DNA of 64,000 bases from Hyphomicrobiales bacterium (GTDB taxonomy: Bacteria; Pseudomonadota; Alphaproteobacteria; Rhizobiales; Rhizobiaceae). The stretch covers positions 310,001 through 374,000 of the forward strand of contig UBTF01000012.1 of NCBI GenBank assembly GCA_900468285.1, in the 5' to 3' direction. Shown here in pieces: positions 44,735 through 53,110 of this stretch. The notes under the pieces were generated by a model, which saw only the letters and a program-made list of their open reading frames with translations, was not told the DNA's origin and made no database searches. The stretch's first letter is position 1. Every line of letters starts with the position of its first letter. The position numbers and the translations under genes are program-made.

Positions 44735-45012
44735 GCAATGAAGCTTTCAAGAGCGTCTGGGATGCCATCGAGAACACGACCGCCGAAGCGGAAAACATGA
44801 AGCTCCGTTCGACACTCATGATGGCACTCGAGCGGCAAATAAAGGACAAAGGGTGGACACAAGCGGAAGCAGCCCGAAAGCTCGGCGTCACGCAACCGCG
44901 CGTGTCTGACCTCTTGCGCGGCAAAATCAATCTGTTCGGTCTGGATACGCTGGTAAATATGGTTGTGGCGGCTGGTCTGCACGTTGAAATGCAGGTCCTG
45001 GACGCTGCGTAA
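44731..45012 (+). CDS. XRE-family antitoxin (HigA-like)
   Basis: The 93-residue protein has a helix-turn-helix (about 40-75; GWTQAEAARKLGVTQPRVSDLLRGKINLFGLDTL) of the Cro/XRE type used by HigA-like antitoxins. It would neutralise the upstream toxin and repress the operon. The ATG overlaps the toxin stop (ATGA), and GAAGGAG lies 9 bases upstream. The frame stays open to 44641 within the toxin, which is an artefact of overlap. Confidence 0.88.
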   Translation: MSNEAFKSVWDAIENTTAEAENMKLRSTLMMALERQIKDKGWTQAEAARKLGVTQPRVSDLLRGKINLFGLDTLVNMVVAAGLHVEMQVLDAA

Positions 45013-45045
45013 TCTGGAAAACGATCACGCAGCGCTGACAGGAAA

Positions 45046-45954
45046 TTACCTAGCCCGAAGAGCACCCGCAACCGTATGAATATGGGCCGCGCCAATTCCG
45101 CAGCAGCCGCCGATCATCGTCGCACCGGCTTCGGCCCAGGTGCAGGCAAAGCGGGAATAGGCGTCGTCGGTCAGGTCGGCGCGGGTTTCGTGCAGTCCTT
45201 CATTGGCGGCGGCGTCGCCCTGCTCGCCCTCGAAGGCATTGGCGTAGACGCCGATTTCGATGGAAGCGCCCCTGTCCTTGAAGACCGAGGCGGCGGTCTC
45301 GACGGCGGCTTTCATGACTTCCGGCTTGCTGCAATTGAAGAGCAGCGCCGCAGCGCCTGAGCCTGCGGCCCATTCGGCAGCCGCGCGCACCGTTTCGCCA
45401 GAGCGTAGCTGCGGTTCGTTGCCGTTAACCTGTGCGGCATCGTCGTTCAGGGTGAAGGAAACCCAGAAGGGCTTGCCCGTCTCAGCCACGGCTTCGCGCA
45501 CCGCGTCACCTTCGGCAATCAGGCTCAGCGTTTCGCCCAGCCAGACATCGACATGGGGAGCGAGGTTCTCCACCAGCACCTTAAGGTAATCCTGCACGCG
45601 GGCGGGGTCGAAATTCTGCGGTTCGTAGGAGCCGAAGATCGGCGGCAGACCACCGGCGACGGTAACCTTGCGGTCCGATGCATCTGCCGCTTCGCGGGCC
45701 AGCTTGCCGGACAGCGCAATCAGCGATGCGCCTTCTTTTTGGAAGCGCTCCTCACCAATGTGAAAGGGCACCAGCGCGTAGGAATTGGTGGTGACGACAT
45801 CGGCACCGGCCTCAATGAATTCCGCATGGACCTGTCGCACGATATCAGGCGTGTCGATCAGCGCCAGGGCTGACCATTCCGGCTGTTTCAGCTGCGCGCC
45901 CAGCCGTTGCAATTCGCGGCTCATGCCGCCGTCGAGAATACGGATATCGCCCAT
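45046..45954 (-). CDS. Homocysteine S-methyltransferase (MmuM-like)
   Basis: The 302-residue protein is a Zn-dependent methyltransferase of the homocysteine_S-methyltransferase family. It shows ILDGGMSRELQRLG, AGADVVTTNSYAL and the zinc cysteines in LLFNCSKPE and IGGCCGIG. MmuM uses S-methylmethionine to methylate homocysteine, giving methionine. It is the last gene of an operon with a polar amino acid ABC transporter, suggesting that the transported substrate feeds the enzyme. AAGGAG lies 8 bases before the ATG. Confidence 0.88.
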   Translation of the reverse strand: MGDIRILDGGMSRELQRLGAQLKQPEWSALALIDTPDIVRQVHAEFIEAGADVVTTNSYALVPFHIGEERFQKEGASLIALSGKLAREAADASDRKVTVAGGLPPIFGSYEPQNFDPARVQDYLKVLVENLAPHVDVWLGETLSLIAEGDAVREAVAETGKPFWVSFTLNDDAAQVNGNEPQLRSGETVRAAAEWAAGSGAAALLFNCSKPEVMKAAVETAASVFKDRGASIEIGVYANAFEGEQGDAAANEGLHETRADLTDDAYSRFACTWAEAGATMIGGCCGIGAAHIHTVAGALRAR

Positions 45955-45974
45955 GTGAAAACTCCTTGAAACAA

Positions 45975-46664
45975 TTATCGCCGCTGCGGCACCTGCGCTT
46001 CGACAAAACCGAAGCAGCGCACAATGATGGCGGTGAGGATGAGGTAGAAAACGGTAACGACCAGCAGCGGCTCATAGACCAGCAGCGTATCCTGCCGGAC
46101 CTTGTAGGCCACGGCGTAGAGATCCATGACGGTAACGGTGAAGGCAAGCGGCGTTGCTTTCAACTGCATGACCACTTCACCCGCAATCGTCGGCAGCGCA
46201 ATGCGGATGGCACGGGGCAACCAGATGCGGCGGATGAGCGTGAAACGGCCCATGCCGAAGGCCCTGCCCGCCTCCAGCTCACCCTTCGGCACGGCCAGCA
46301 AAGCGCCGCGCAACACCTCGGCCTCGTATGCCGCATAGTTCAGGGTGAAGCTGACGGCGGCGAAGAAGAAGCCTTCGCGCAACACAGGCCACATGAAGCT
46401 TTGCCGCAAGCCGGGTATCATCGGCAACAGCGAGCCGACGCCGTAATAAAGCAGCCAGAGCTGAATGAGCAGCGGCGTGCCGCGAAAGAAGGTGCAATAG
46501 CCGCGTGCCAACATCCGCGTCAGCCTGCCGCCGCTGACCTGCGCGAAGGCCAGCCCGATAGCGAGGATGAAACCGATGCTGACGGAAATCACCAGCAGCG
46601 CCACGGTCTGATAAGCGCCAGACAGCAGCAGCGGCCAGTATTTTTCGATCCAGGAGAATTCCAT
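45975..46664 (-). CDS. Polar amino acid ABC transporter permease (second)
   Basis: The 229-residue inner-membrane permease of the HisMQ/GlnP type has five helices (about 15-40, 55-80, 90-110, 150-175, 195-220). The EAA loop reads EAGRAFGMGRFTLIRRIWLPRAIR. It pairs with the adjacent permease. GGAG lies 5 bases before ATG 46664; an ATG at 46667 is also possible. It ends 20 bases before the methyltransferase start. Confidence 0.88.
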   Translation of the reverse strand: MEFSWIEKYWPLLLSGAYQTVALLVISVSIGFILAIGLAFAQVSGGRLTRMLARGYCTFFRGTPLLIQLWLLYYGVGSLLPMIPGLRQSFMWPVLREGFFFAAVSFTLNYAAYEAEVLRGALLAVPKGELEAGRAFGMGRFTLIRRIWLPRAIRIALPTIAGEVVMQLKATPLAFTVTVMDLYAVAYKVRQDTLLVYEPLLVVTVFYLILTAIIVRCFGFVEAQVPQRR

Positions 46665-46673
46665 CATGTCTCC

Positions 46674-47396
46674 TCAGGCCAGCGCCGGTTGGCCGCGCCG
46701 CACCCGGCGCTCGATCAATGAAAAGACGAGGTTGGAAACCAGCGTAATCGCCAGATACATGAGCGCTGCCGCGGCGAAGAACAGGAAATACTGCTTGGTG
46801 CTGGCACCCGCCAGCCGCGTGGCCAGCGCCAGTTCCTGATAACCGACAACGGCCACCAGTGCGCTATCCTTGGTCACCGCCAGCCACAGATTGGACAGTC
46901 CCGGCAGGGCATTCGGCACCAGTGCTGGCACCACGACACGGCGGAAGCGCAGAAAGGGCGACATGCCGAAGGCCCGCGCCGCCTCGATCTGCCCCGCCGG
47001 AATGGCGAGAATCGCACCCCGCAGAACCTCGGTCATATAGGCACCCTGCACAAAGCCCAGAACGGCAATTGCGGCGGCGAAGCCGTTGATTTCAAGAGGG
47101 GGCATTCCGGCCCATTGCAACAGCCGGTTCAGGCCATCCGTTCCGGCATAATAGAGTCCGACAATGAGGATGAGTTCCGGCACGGCCCGGATCATCGTTG
47201 TATAGAAACTGAGCACCATGCCCAGCGGCCTGTTGCCGGAGAGCTTGCCCAGCGCACCGGCCATGCCGATGAGGATGCCGATGAGATAGGCACCGGCGGA
47301 AATGGCAAGCGTGGAAACGGCACCTTTCAACAGCGTGCCACCCCATCCCGGAGGATAGGGCGACAGAAGTTGGACCATGGTTTCAATGCTTGCCAT
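46674..47396 (-). CDS. Polar amino acid ABC transporter permease (first)
   Basis: The 240-residue permease has five helices and the EAA loop EAARAFGMSPFLRFRRVVVPAL, which contacts the ATPase. Its first helix (STLAISAGAYLIGILIGMAG) is typical of HisQ-like proteins. The frame is open two codons upstream with a TTG. It lies between the binding protein and the second permease. Confidence 0.88.
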   Translation of the reverse strand: MASIETMVQLLSPYPPGWGGTLLKGAVSTLAISAGAYLIGILIGMAGALGKLSGNRPLGMVLSFYTTMIRAVPELILIVGLYYAGTDGLNRLLQWAGMPPLEINGFAAAIAVLGFVQGAYMTEVLRGAILAIPAGQIEAARAFGMSPFLRFRRVVVPALVPNALPGLSNLWLAVTKDSALVAVVGYQELALATRLAGASTKQYFLFFAAAALMYLAITLVSNLVFSLIERRVRRGQPALA

Positions 47397-47414
47397 CAAC
47401 GCGACCGTTTTGAC

Positions 47415-48188
47415 TTACTTCGCGCCAAAGATGTCGAAGGTGAAGTACTTCTTGGTGATCTCGTCATATTCGCCGCTGGCGCGAACCGCAGCAAGAGCGG
47501 AATTCAGCTTCTGCTTCAGCTCGGTATCGTCCTTGCGAAGGCCGCCGGAAACGCCAAGACCCAGGATTTCCTTGTCGTCAGCAACATTGCCAGCATCCGC
47601 GCAGCAATCCTTGCCCGCATCGCTTTTCAGGAAGGCATCGAGAACAAGCGAATCGCCAAAGACGTAATCGATACGACCGGCTGCCAGATCCTGGAAAGCT
47701 TCGTCCAACGTCTGATAGGTCTTCTCGTCCGCCACATCCTTGAAATACTTGGCATAATAGGCAGACTGGATGGTCGAGACCTGAATGCCGATGGTCTTGC
47801 CCTTCACGTCTTCAGCCGTCGCGCCAGCCTTACCGTCCTTGGCACCAATCAGCTTGCTTGGCGTGTTGTAATATTTGTCGGTGAAAGTGATGACCTTCTG
47901 GCGCTCCTGCGTGTTGGACATGGAAGACCAGATCACGTCGAACTTCTTGGCCTCCAGCGCTGGAATGAGGCCGTCCCAGGACAGTTCCACGATGGAGCAT
48001 TTTTCCTTCATTTCCGCGCAAACGGCGTCCATGAGATCGATCTCCCAACCCTGCCACTTGCCGGACGCATCCTTGGCGAAGAATGGCGGGTAGGATTCGT
48101 TCATGATCCCGAAGCGCACATCGGCGCTGGCCGTGAAGGCGGAAAGCGCAAATGCCGATCCGGCGAGCAGCGTGGCGAACAATTTCAT
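47415..48188 (-). CDS. Polar amino acid ABC transporter substrate-binding protein
   Basis: The 257-residue periplasmic protein has a signal peptide (MKLFATLLAGSAFALSAFTASA). It then has the SBP_bac_3 fold: RFGIMNESYPPFFAKDASGK, WEIDLMDAVCAEMK, FDVIWSSMSNTQERQ and GKTIGIQVSTIQSAYYAKYF. Family members bind lysine, arginine, ornithine, histidine or opines. Its three cysteine-rich spots (VCAEMKEKCS, DAGKDCCADAG) suggest disulfides. GGAG lies 10 bases before ATG 48188. It is the second gene of the operon. Confidence 0.88.
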   Translation of the reverse strand: MKLFATLLAGSAFALSAFTASADVRFGIMNESYPPFFAKDASGKWQGWEIDLMDAVCAEMKEKCSIVELSWDGLIPALEAKKFDVIWSSMSNTQERQKVITFTDKYYNTPSKLIGAKDGKAGATAEDVKGKTIGIQVSTIQSAYYAKYFKDVADEKTYQTLDEAFQDLAAGRIDYVFGDSLVLDAFLKSDAGKDCCADAGNVADDKEILGLGVSGGLRKDDTELKQKLNSALAAVRASGEYDEITKKYFTFDIFGAK

Positions 48189-48220
48189 TCTAAATTTCTC
48201 CTGTTGGAATATCGAAAACA

Positions 48221-49000
48221 TCAATTGGCGATGGCGCCGGTAAAATCTCTGGTGCGCGCGCTGGTCGGGTTGCCGAAGACCTGGTCTGGCGCGCCCTCCT
48301 CTTCCACGCGGCCCTGATGCAGGAACATGACGTGGCTGGAAACATCGCGGGCAAAGCGCATCTCATGCGTGACCAGAAGCATGGTGCGGCCTTCCTCAGC
48401 CAGATCGCGGATCACCTTCAGCACCTCACCCACCAGTTCCGGGTCCAACGCCGAGGTCGGTTCATCAAACAGCATTACGGCAGGTTCTACGCAGAGCGCA
48501 CGCGCAATCGCGGCCCGCTGCTGCTGTCCGCCGGAGAGAAAGGCCGGATAGGCATCCTTCTTGTCGTAAAGCCCTACCTTGTTGAGCAGGGCTTCGGCCC
48601 TCTCGATCGCATCCTGCCGCTTCACGCCCATCACATGCACAGGCGCTTCGATGATGTTTTCCAGCACCGTGCGGTGAGCCCAGAGATTGAAATTCTGAAA
48701 CACCATGCCAAGCCCGGTGCGCAGGCGTTCCACCTGCCGCCAGCTTTTCGGCACCGCCTTGCCATCACGCCCGATCTTGGTCGCCACCTCTTCACCATTG
48801 ACGGTCACGCGACCGCGGTCTGGCATTTCCAGAAAGTTGATGCAGCGCAGAAAGGTGCTCTTGCCGGAGCCGGACGAACCGATAATCGAGATGACATCGC
48901 CCTTGCGGGCTTTCAGGGAAATGCCTTTGAGAACGTCCTGGGTACCGAAACTCTTGTGGATGTTTTCCACATCAAGCGCGTAGCCGCTTTCACTGCTCAT
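48221..49000 (-). CDS. Polar amino acid ABC transporter ATP-binding protein
   Basis: The 259-residue ATPase has Walker A IIGSSGSGKSTF, the signature LSGGQQQRAAIARAL and Walker B VMLFDEPTSALDPELV. The H-loop is MLLVTHEMRFARDVSSHV. Paired with the HisMQ-type permeases it drives amino acid uptake. It leads the operon ATPase, binding protein, permease, permease, methyltransferase. The leading TTG two codons upstream is unlikely to be the start. Confidence 0.92.
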   Translation of the reverse strand: MSSESGYALDVENIHKSFGTQDVLKGISLKARKGDVISIIGSSGSGKSTFLRCINFLEMPDRGRVTVNGEEVATKIGRDGKAVPKSWRQVERLRTGLGMVFQNFNLWAHRTVLENIIEAPVHVMGVKRQDAIERAEALLNKVGLYDKKDAYPAFLSGGQQQRAAIARALCVEPAVMLFDEPTSALDPELVGEVLKVIRDLAEEGRTMLLVTHEMRFARDVSSHVMFLHQGRVEEEGAPDQVFGNPTSARTRDFTGAIAN

Positions 49001-49131
49001 CAATTGGCCCCGACTGTCCTGTTCCCGGATGGATACTTAAAGAAGCGCACGGCATTTGCCGCGCAATAAACGGCTCTATTGCACATCCGGCATGAAAAAT
49101 CATTCCGTAGGAGAGATTTCAAGGAAAATCG

Positions 49132-49160
49132 GCTCCTGCCGGTCCTTCACCGGCAGGAGC
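49132..49160 (-). terminator. Terminator after uppP
   Basis: GCTCCTGCCGG (49132-49142) pairs perfectly with CCGGCAGGAGC (49150-49160), 12 bases after the uppP stop on the minus strand; CGATTTTCC follows. Confidence 0.75.
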
Positions 49161-49172
49161 GTGGATGAGCTA

Positions 49173-50012
49173 TCAGGCCGTGGCGCTGATGACGCCGGTA
49201 CCGAGCAGGACCAGCAAGAGAGCGCCAACCACCACGCGGTACCAGACGAAGGGCATGTAGCTCTTGGTCGAAACCAGTTTCAGGAAAAACACGATGACGG
49301 CATAACCCACGAAGAACGCAATGGCGGTGGCCAGCGCCGTAGGGCCCCATCCCACCGGGTTATCCTGGCCGATGCTCTTGAAAAGCTGGTAGAAACCGGA
49401 ACCGAAGACGGCAGGAACGGCCAGCAGGAAGGAATAGCGGGCAGCCGCTTCGCGGGTATATCCCAAAAGGAGACCGGCGGTGATGGTGCCGCCCGAGCGT
49501 GAAACTCCGGGAATGAGCGCCATGGCCTGCGCAAAGCCAAACAGCACGGCATCGCGCCAGATCAGTTTCTTCAGCGGGTATTTCTTCTGGCCGATACGGT
49601 CGGCATAACCGAGAATGAGGCCGAAGACGATCAGCATGACGGCGGTGATATAGAGATTGCGCAGCGAGTGTTCGATGGCGTCCTTGAACAGCAGACCCAG
49701 CAGCACGATTGGGACCGAACCGACGATGATCATCCAGCCCATGCGGGCATCGGTCGGATCATATTCGCCGCCGATGCGCAGGTTCTGGCGAAGCCATGCA
49801 TTGGCAATGCGCATGATATCGGACCAGAAATAGACGAGAACGGCCAGCTCCGTTCCAATCTGGGTGATGGCGGTGAAGGCAGCACCCGGATCGATACCGG
49901 ACGGAAGAAACTCACCCGCAATGCGCAAATGTGCGCTGGAAGAAATGGGCAGGAACTCCGTAAGCCCCTGAATAAAACCGAGAATTGCCGCCTCGATCCA
50001 ACCAATTGTCAT
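49173..50012 (-). CDS. uppP: Undecaprenyl-diphosphatase UppP (BacA)
   Basis: UppP dephosphorylates undecaprenyl pyrophosphate, recycling the lipid carrier for cell wall and envelope polymer synthesis. The 279-residue integral membrane protein begins [20 protein letters not shown] and then [11 protein letters not shown], which contains the first catalytic motif; the second is [20 protein letters not shown]. About eight helices fit the family. ATG 50012 is 9 bases from AGGG; an ATG at 50021 is also in frame. This family was first known for bacitracin resistance. Confidence 0.94.
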   Translation of the reverse strand: MTIGWIEAAILGFIQGLTEFLPISSSAHLRIAGEFLPSGIDPGAAFTAITQIGTELAVLVYFWSDIMRIANAWLRQNLRIGGEYDPTDARMGWMIIVGSVPIVLLGLLFKDAIEHSLRNLYITAVMLIVFGLILGYADRIGQKKYPLKKLIWRDAVLFGFAQAMALIPGVSRSGGTITAGLLLGYTREAAARYSFLLAVPAVFGSGFYQLFKSIGQDNPVGWGPTALATAIAFFVGYAVIVFFLKLVSTKSYMPFVWYRVVVGALLLVLLGTGVISATA

Positions 50013-50104
50013 GCTTGTCATCCCTGACTGAGAATCACTGCCGCGACGCTATGAAGCAAAACGGGCAGATCCATGTTGCAATGCGGAAAATAATATTTGC
50101 AGAA

Positions 50105-51508
50105 TTAGCGCAGCAGAAATGCCAGCGCCCAATCTGTAAGCCGACCGAATGGTGCACGCAACAGGGTTGGCAAACTCCAGCGTCCCTGCACGAAAACACC
50201 TTTGGCATGGCTCATGCGGCGAAAGCCTTCAATGCCGTGGTAAGCGCCCATGCCGCTTGCCCCCACTCCCCCGAAGGGCAGGTCGTCCTGCGCCACATGC
50301 AGCATCGTGTTGTTGATGCCGACATTGCCCGATGTGGTGCGGGCCAGCACCGCGCGACAGTCCTCGCTGTGCTCCTCACCGAAGAAATAGAGCGCCAGCG
50401 GCCTTGGCCGGGCATTGATAAAGGAGATGACCTCGCCGATGTCCCGATAGGTCCGCACCGGTAAAACAGGCCCAAAGATTTCCTCGCGCATGACAGTCAT
50501 CTCGTCGGTTGCGCCGAAAACTAGCGTGGGCGGCAGAACACGGATACGGTTCGATGCGACATCACCGCCTGTGCCCGGCTGTACCACACGCGCGCCCTTT
50601 TGCCGGGCATCCTCCAGCAGTCCGCTCAGGCGGGTAAAGTGTCGATCGCTGACGATGGAGGCAAAATCGACAGTGCCCACGCCCATAGGATAAGACTGCG
50701 CAACAGCCGCCTCGAAGGCCTGAGTGAAGGCTGCCAGATCATCCTCATGGACAAAGACATAGTCCGGGGCAACGCAGGTCTGCCCGGCATTGGTCAACTT
50801 GCCGAAAGCGATGGACGCAACGTGGTTTTGCGTCGCATGACCTTTCTGGATGATGGTCGGGCTTTTGCCGCCCAGTTCGAGTGTCACCGGCACGAGGTTG
50901 GCGCTGGCCGCCGCCATGACGTGCCTGCCCACTTCGGTGCTGCCGGTAAAGAACAGGTGGTCGAAAGCAAGCCGGCTGAAGGCCGCCCCGGCAGATGCAT
51001 CGCCCAAGATAACAGCGACCTTCGCTTGCGGGAAAACCGCCGCCAGCATCTCCTCAATCAACTGGCTGGTGCGTGGCGTCAGCTCGGACGGCTTGAGCAT
51101 GGCCCTGTTGCCTGCGGCCAGCGCGGTTGCCACCGGCACCATGGCCAGCAGAAAGGGATAATTCCACGGCGACATGATGCCGATGACGCCCAGCGGCTGA
51201 TATTCCACATATGCGCGACCCAGCTGGAACGTCGGCGCGACATGACGGCGCTCCGGCTTCATGAAGCGTTTCAGGTTGCGCGACAGGTAGTCGATGGCCT
51301 GTACCGTGCCTAAAATATCCAGCATCGCCGTTTCCCGATGCGATCGTCCGCCGAAATCCGCATCGACCGCCTGCTCGATATCGCGCCTTCGCGCAATGAT
51401 CGTCCGGCGCAGTGCCTTGAGATCGGCTTTGCGAGCTTCGAGCGTGGGCGGGCCGTCGCGCAGAAATGCATCGCGCTGGCGCAGCAATATGGTCGCAGCA
51501 TCACTCAT
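50105..51508 (-). CDS. Coniferyl-aldehyde dehydrogenase-type aldehyde dehydrogenase
   Basis: The 467-residue NAD(P)-dependent aldehyde dehydrogenase has VTLELGGKSPTII (catalytic Glu), NAGQTCVAPDYVFVHE (catalytic Cys), SPWNYPFLLAMVP and a REEIFGPVLPV motif. Its length and the NTMLHVAQDDLPFGGVGASG ending place it in the short ALDH branch with coniferyl aldehyde dehydrogenases; substrate is a guess. ATG 51508 overlaps the stop of the HxlR gene (ATGA), so the two are coupled. It would be regulated by that repressor. Confidence 0.88.
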   Translation of the reverse strand: MSDAATILLRQRDAFLRDGPPTLEARKADLKALRRTIIARRRDIEQAVDADFGGRSHRETAMLDILGTVQAIDYLSRNLKRFMKPERRHVAPTFQLGRAYVEYQPLGVIGIMSPWNYPFLLAMVPVATALAAGNRAMLKPSELTPRTSQLIEEMLAAVFPQAKVAVILGDASAGAAFSRLAFDHLFFTGSTEVGRHVMAAASANLVPVTLELGGKSPTIIQKGHATQNHVASIAFGKLTNAGQTCVAPDYVFVHEDDLAAFTQAFEAAVAQSYPMGVGTVDFASIVSDRHFTRLSGLLEDARQKGARVVQPGTGGDVASNRIRVLPPTLVFGATDEMTVMREEIFGPVLPVRTYRDIGEVISFINARPRPLALYFFGEEHSEDCRAVLARTTSGNVGINNTMLHVAQDDLPFGGVGASGMGAYHGIEGFRRMSHAKGVFVQGRWSLPTLLRAPFGRLTDWALAFLLR

Positions 51509-51903
51509 TCGGCTGCTTCCAGTGTTCCGCGTGCGAGTGGCGGAACAACACGCCTCTCGCCCTGTTCGCAGACCACATGCGCGTCGCCCCATGTTTTGAG
51601 GGCAGCGATCACCGGCTGCATGGAGTGGCCAAGCGGCGTCAGGTCGTAATCCACGCGCGGCGGCACAACGGCAAAGACCTTTCGGGAAATCAGCCCCGCC
51701 TCCTCCAGCTCCCGCAATTGCTTCGTCAGCATCCGCTGCGTGACGCTGGGAATGTGTCGGCGCAATGCGTTGAAGCGAAGCGTGCCCTCATTCATGAGGT
51801 GATAAAGGATGACACCCTTCCATTTTCCATCAATGAAACTCAGCGTCGATTCCACCGGACATCCGGGAAAATTGCCTGTCAGCTTGGCACGTGGACGGGA
51901 CAT
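51505..51903 (-). CDS. HxlR/MarR-like transcriptional regulator
   Basis: The 132-residue winged-helix protein has the HxlR layout: CPVESTLSFIDGKWKGVILYH then TLRFNALRRHIPSVTQRMLTKQLRELEEAGLISR and the wing VPPRVDYDLTPLG. The single cysteine near the start (C23 region, NFPGCPVEST) is used by some family members for thiol or aldehyde sensing. It is coupled to the aldehyde dehydrogenase and divergent from an oxidoreductase, so it probably controls both. Confidence 0.88.
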   Translation of the reverse strand: MSRPRAKLTGNFPGCPVESTLSFIDGKWKGVILYHLMNEGTLRFNALRRHIPSVTQRMLTKQLRELEEAGLISRKVFAVVPPRVDYDLTPLGHSMQPVIAALKTWGDAHVVCEQGERRVVPPLARGTLEAAE

Positions 51904-51917
51904 CACAGTATCCTTTT

Positions 51918-51942
51918 TGTGCGTATATACACAATATGTGCA
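51918..51942. promoter_or_regulatory. Probable HxlR operator in a divergent promoter
   Basis: TGTGCGTATATACACA (51918-51933) is an imperfect palindrome with the perfect core GTATATAC, followed by another TGTGCA half-site at 51937-51942. It lies 15 bases before the HxlR start, between it and the divergent oxidoreductase. Confidence 0.55.
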
Positions 51943-52007
51943 TTCTTGCGCTCCATGCCCATCTCTACCAAATAGGATCCGACGCAACAAGCAAAGGAGA
52001 TCACGCC

Positions 52008-53024
52008 ATGCGTGCTATCGGTTACAAAAGTGCAAAGCCCGTCACGGAAGCGGATGCGCTTCTCGATCTGGAGGTGCCAATGCCGCAGGCCAAGGGGCTT
52101 GACCTTCTGGTTGAGGTCAAGGCGGTCTCCGTCAATCCGGTCGATACAAAGGTGCGCCGCAACCAGGCGCCGGAAAATGGTGAGGCGCGCATCCTCGGGT
52201 TTGACGCCGCGGGCATCGTCAAATCGGTGGGTGAAGGGGTCAGCCTGTTCAAGCCGGGCGATGAGGTGTTTTACGCAGGCGCCATCGACAGGCCCGGCTC
52301 CAACAGCGAATATCATCTCGTGGATGAGCGTATCGTCGGCAAAAAGCCGAAGAGCTTAAGTTTCGAAGAGGCCGCCGCCCTTCCCCTGACCGCGATCACC
52401 GCTTACGAGGCGCTGTTTGATCGGCTCAACGTCCGGCAACCCGTCCCAGGCGCTGCCAATGCCATCGTCATCATCGGCGGCGCAGGTGGCGTTGGCTCCA
52501 TCGCCATCCAGCTTGCCCGACAATTGACGGATCTCGTCGTCATCGCCACCGCCTCACGTCCTGAGACGAAGGAATGGGCAACCAAGCTTGGCGCGCATCA
52601 CGTTATCGACCATAGCCAGCCGCTTGCCCCTCAGGTGGAGGCACTGGGGCTCGGTGCGCCCGGCTTCGTTTTCTCCACGACGCAGAGCGATATTCATGCG
52701 GCAGACAGTGTTGCGCTTCTCGCCCCACAGGGCCGCTACTGCCTGATCGATGATCCGAAAGGCGGCTTCGATATCATGCCCTTCAAGCGAAAGGCCATCT
52801 CGGTACACTGGGAGTTCATGTTTGCGCGGCCGCTGTACCATACCGCCGATATTCTGGAGCAGCACAAGCTTCTCAACCATGTTGCCGAGATGGTCGATGC
52901 AGGCCAGATCAAGACCACGATGACGGATGTCTATGGCACCATCAACGCGGCCAATCTGCTAAAGGCCCATGCCTTGATCGAAACCGGAACGGCGAAGGGC
53001 AAGATCGTCCTGTCCGGTTTCTAA
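52008..53024 (+). CDS. Zinc-independent MDR-family oxidoreductase (quinone reductase-like)
   Basis: The 338-residue medium-chain dehydrogenase/reductase has a nucleotide fold with IIGGAGGVGSIAIQLARQL (about 150-170). The N-terminal GroES-like domain carries RRNQAPENGEARILGFDAAG. Cysteine ligands for catalytic zinc are absent, so it is of the quinone oxidoreductase/zeta-crystallin type (often annotated as zinc-binding alcohol dehydrogenase family). AAAGGAGA lies upstream of ATG 52008. It is divergent from hxlR and so is probably induced by the same aldehyde or quinone signal. Confidence 0.88.
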   Translation: MRAIGYKSAKPVTEADALLDLEVPMPQAKGLDLLVEVKAVSVNPVDTKVRRNQAPENGEARILGFDAAGIVKSVGEGVSLFKPGDEVFYAGAIDRPGSNSEYHLVDERIVGKKPKSLSFEEAAALPLTAITAYEALFDRLNVRQPVPGAANAIVIIGGAGGVGSIAIQLARQLTDLVVIATASRPETKEWATKLGAHHVIDHSQPLAPQVEALGLGAPGFVFSTTQSDIHAADSVALLAPQGRYCLIDDPKGGFDIMPFKRKAISVHWEFMFARPLYHTADILEQHKLLNHVAEMVDAGQIKTTMTDVYGTINAANLLKAHALIETGTAKGKIVLSGF

Positions 53025-53110
53025 GCCTGAAAGCACTGAGGGAGCTCCAGCGACAGGCCGGGGCTCCTTCTTTTATCAGTAGCAGTAAACTGCGTGCGCT
53101 GTTGAGCGTC

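Noticed and set aside
47115..48317. A 400-codon plus-strand frame opposite the ABC permease and binding-protein genes
   Set aside because: It is antisense to clear family members and crosses gene boundaries.
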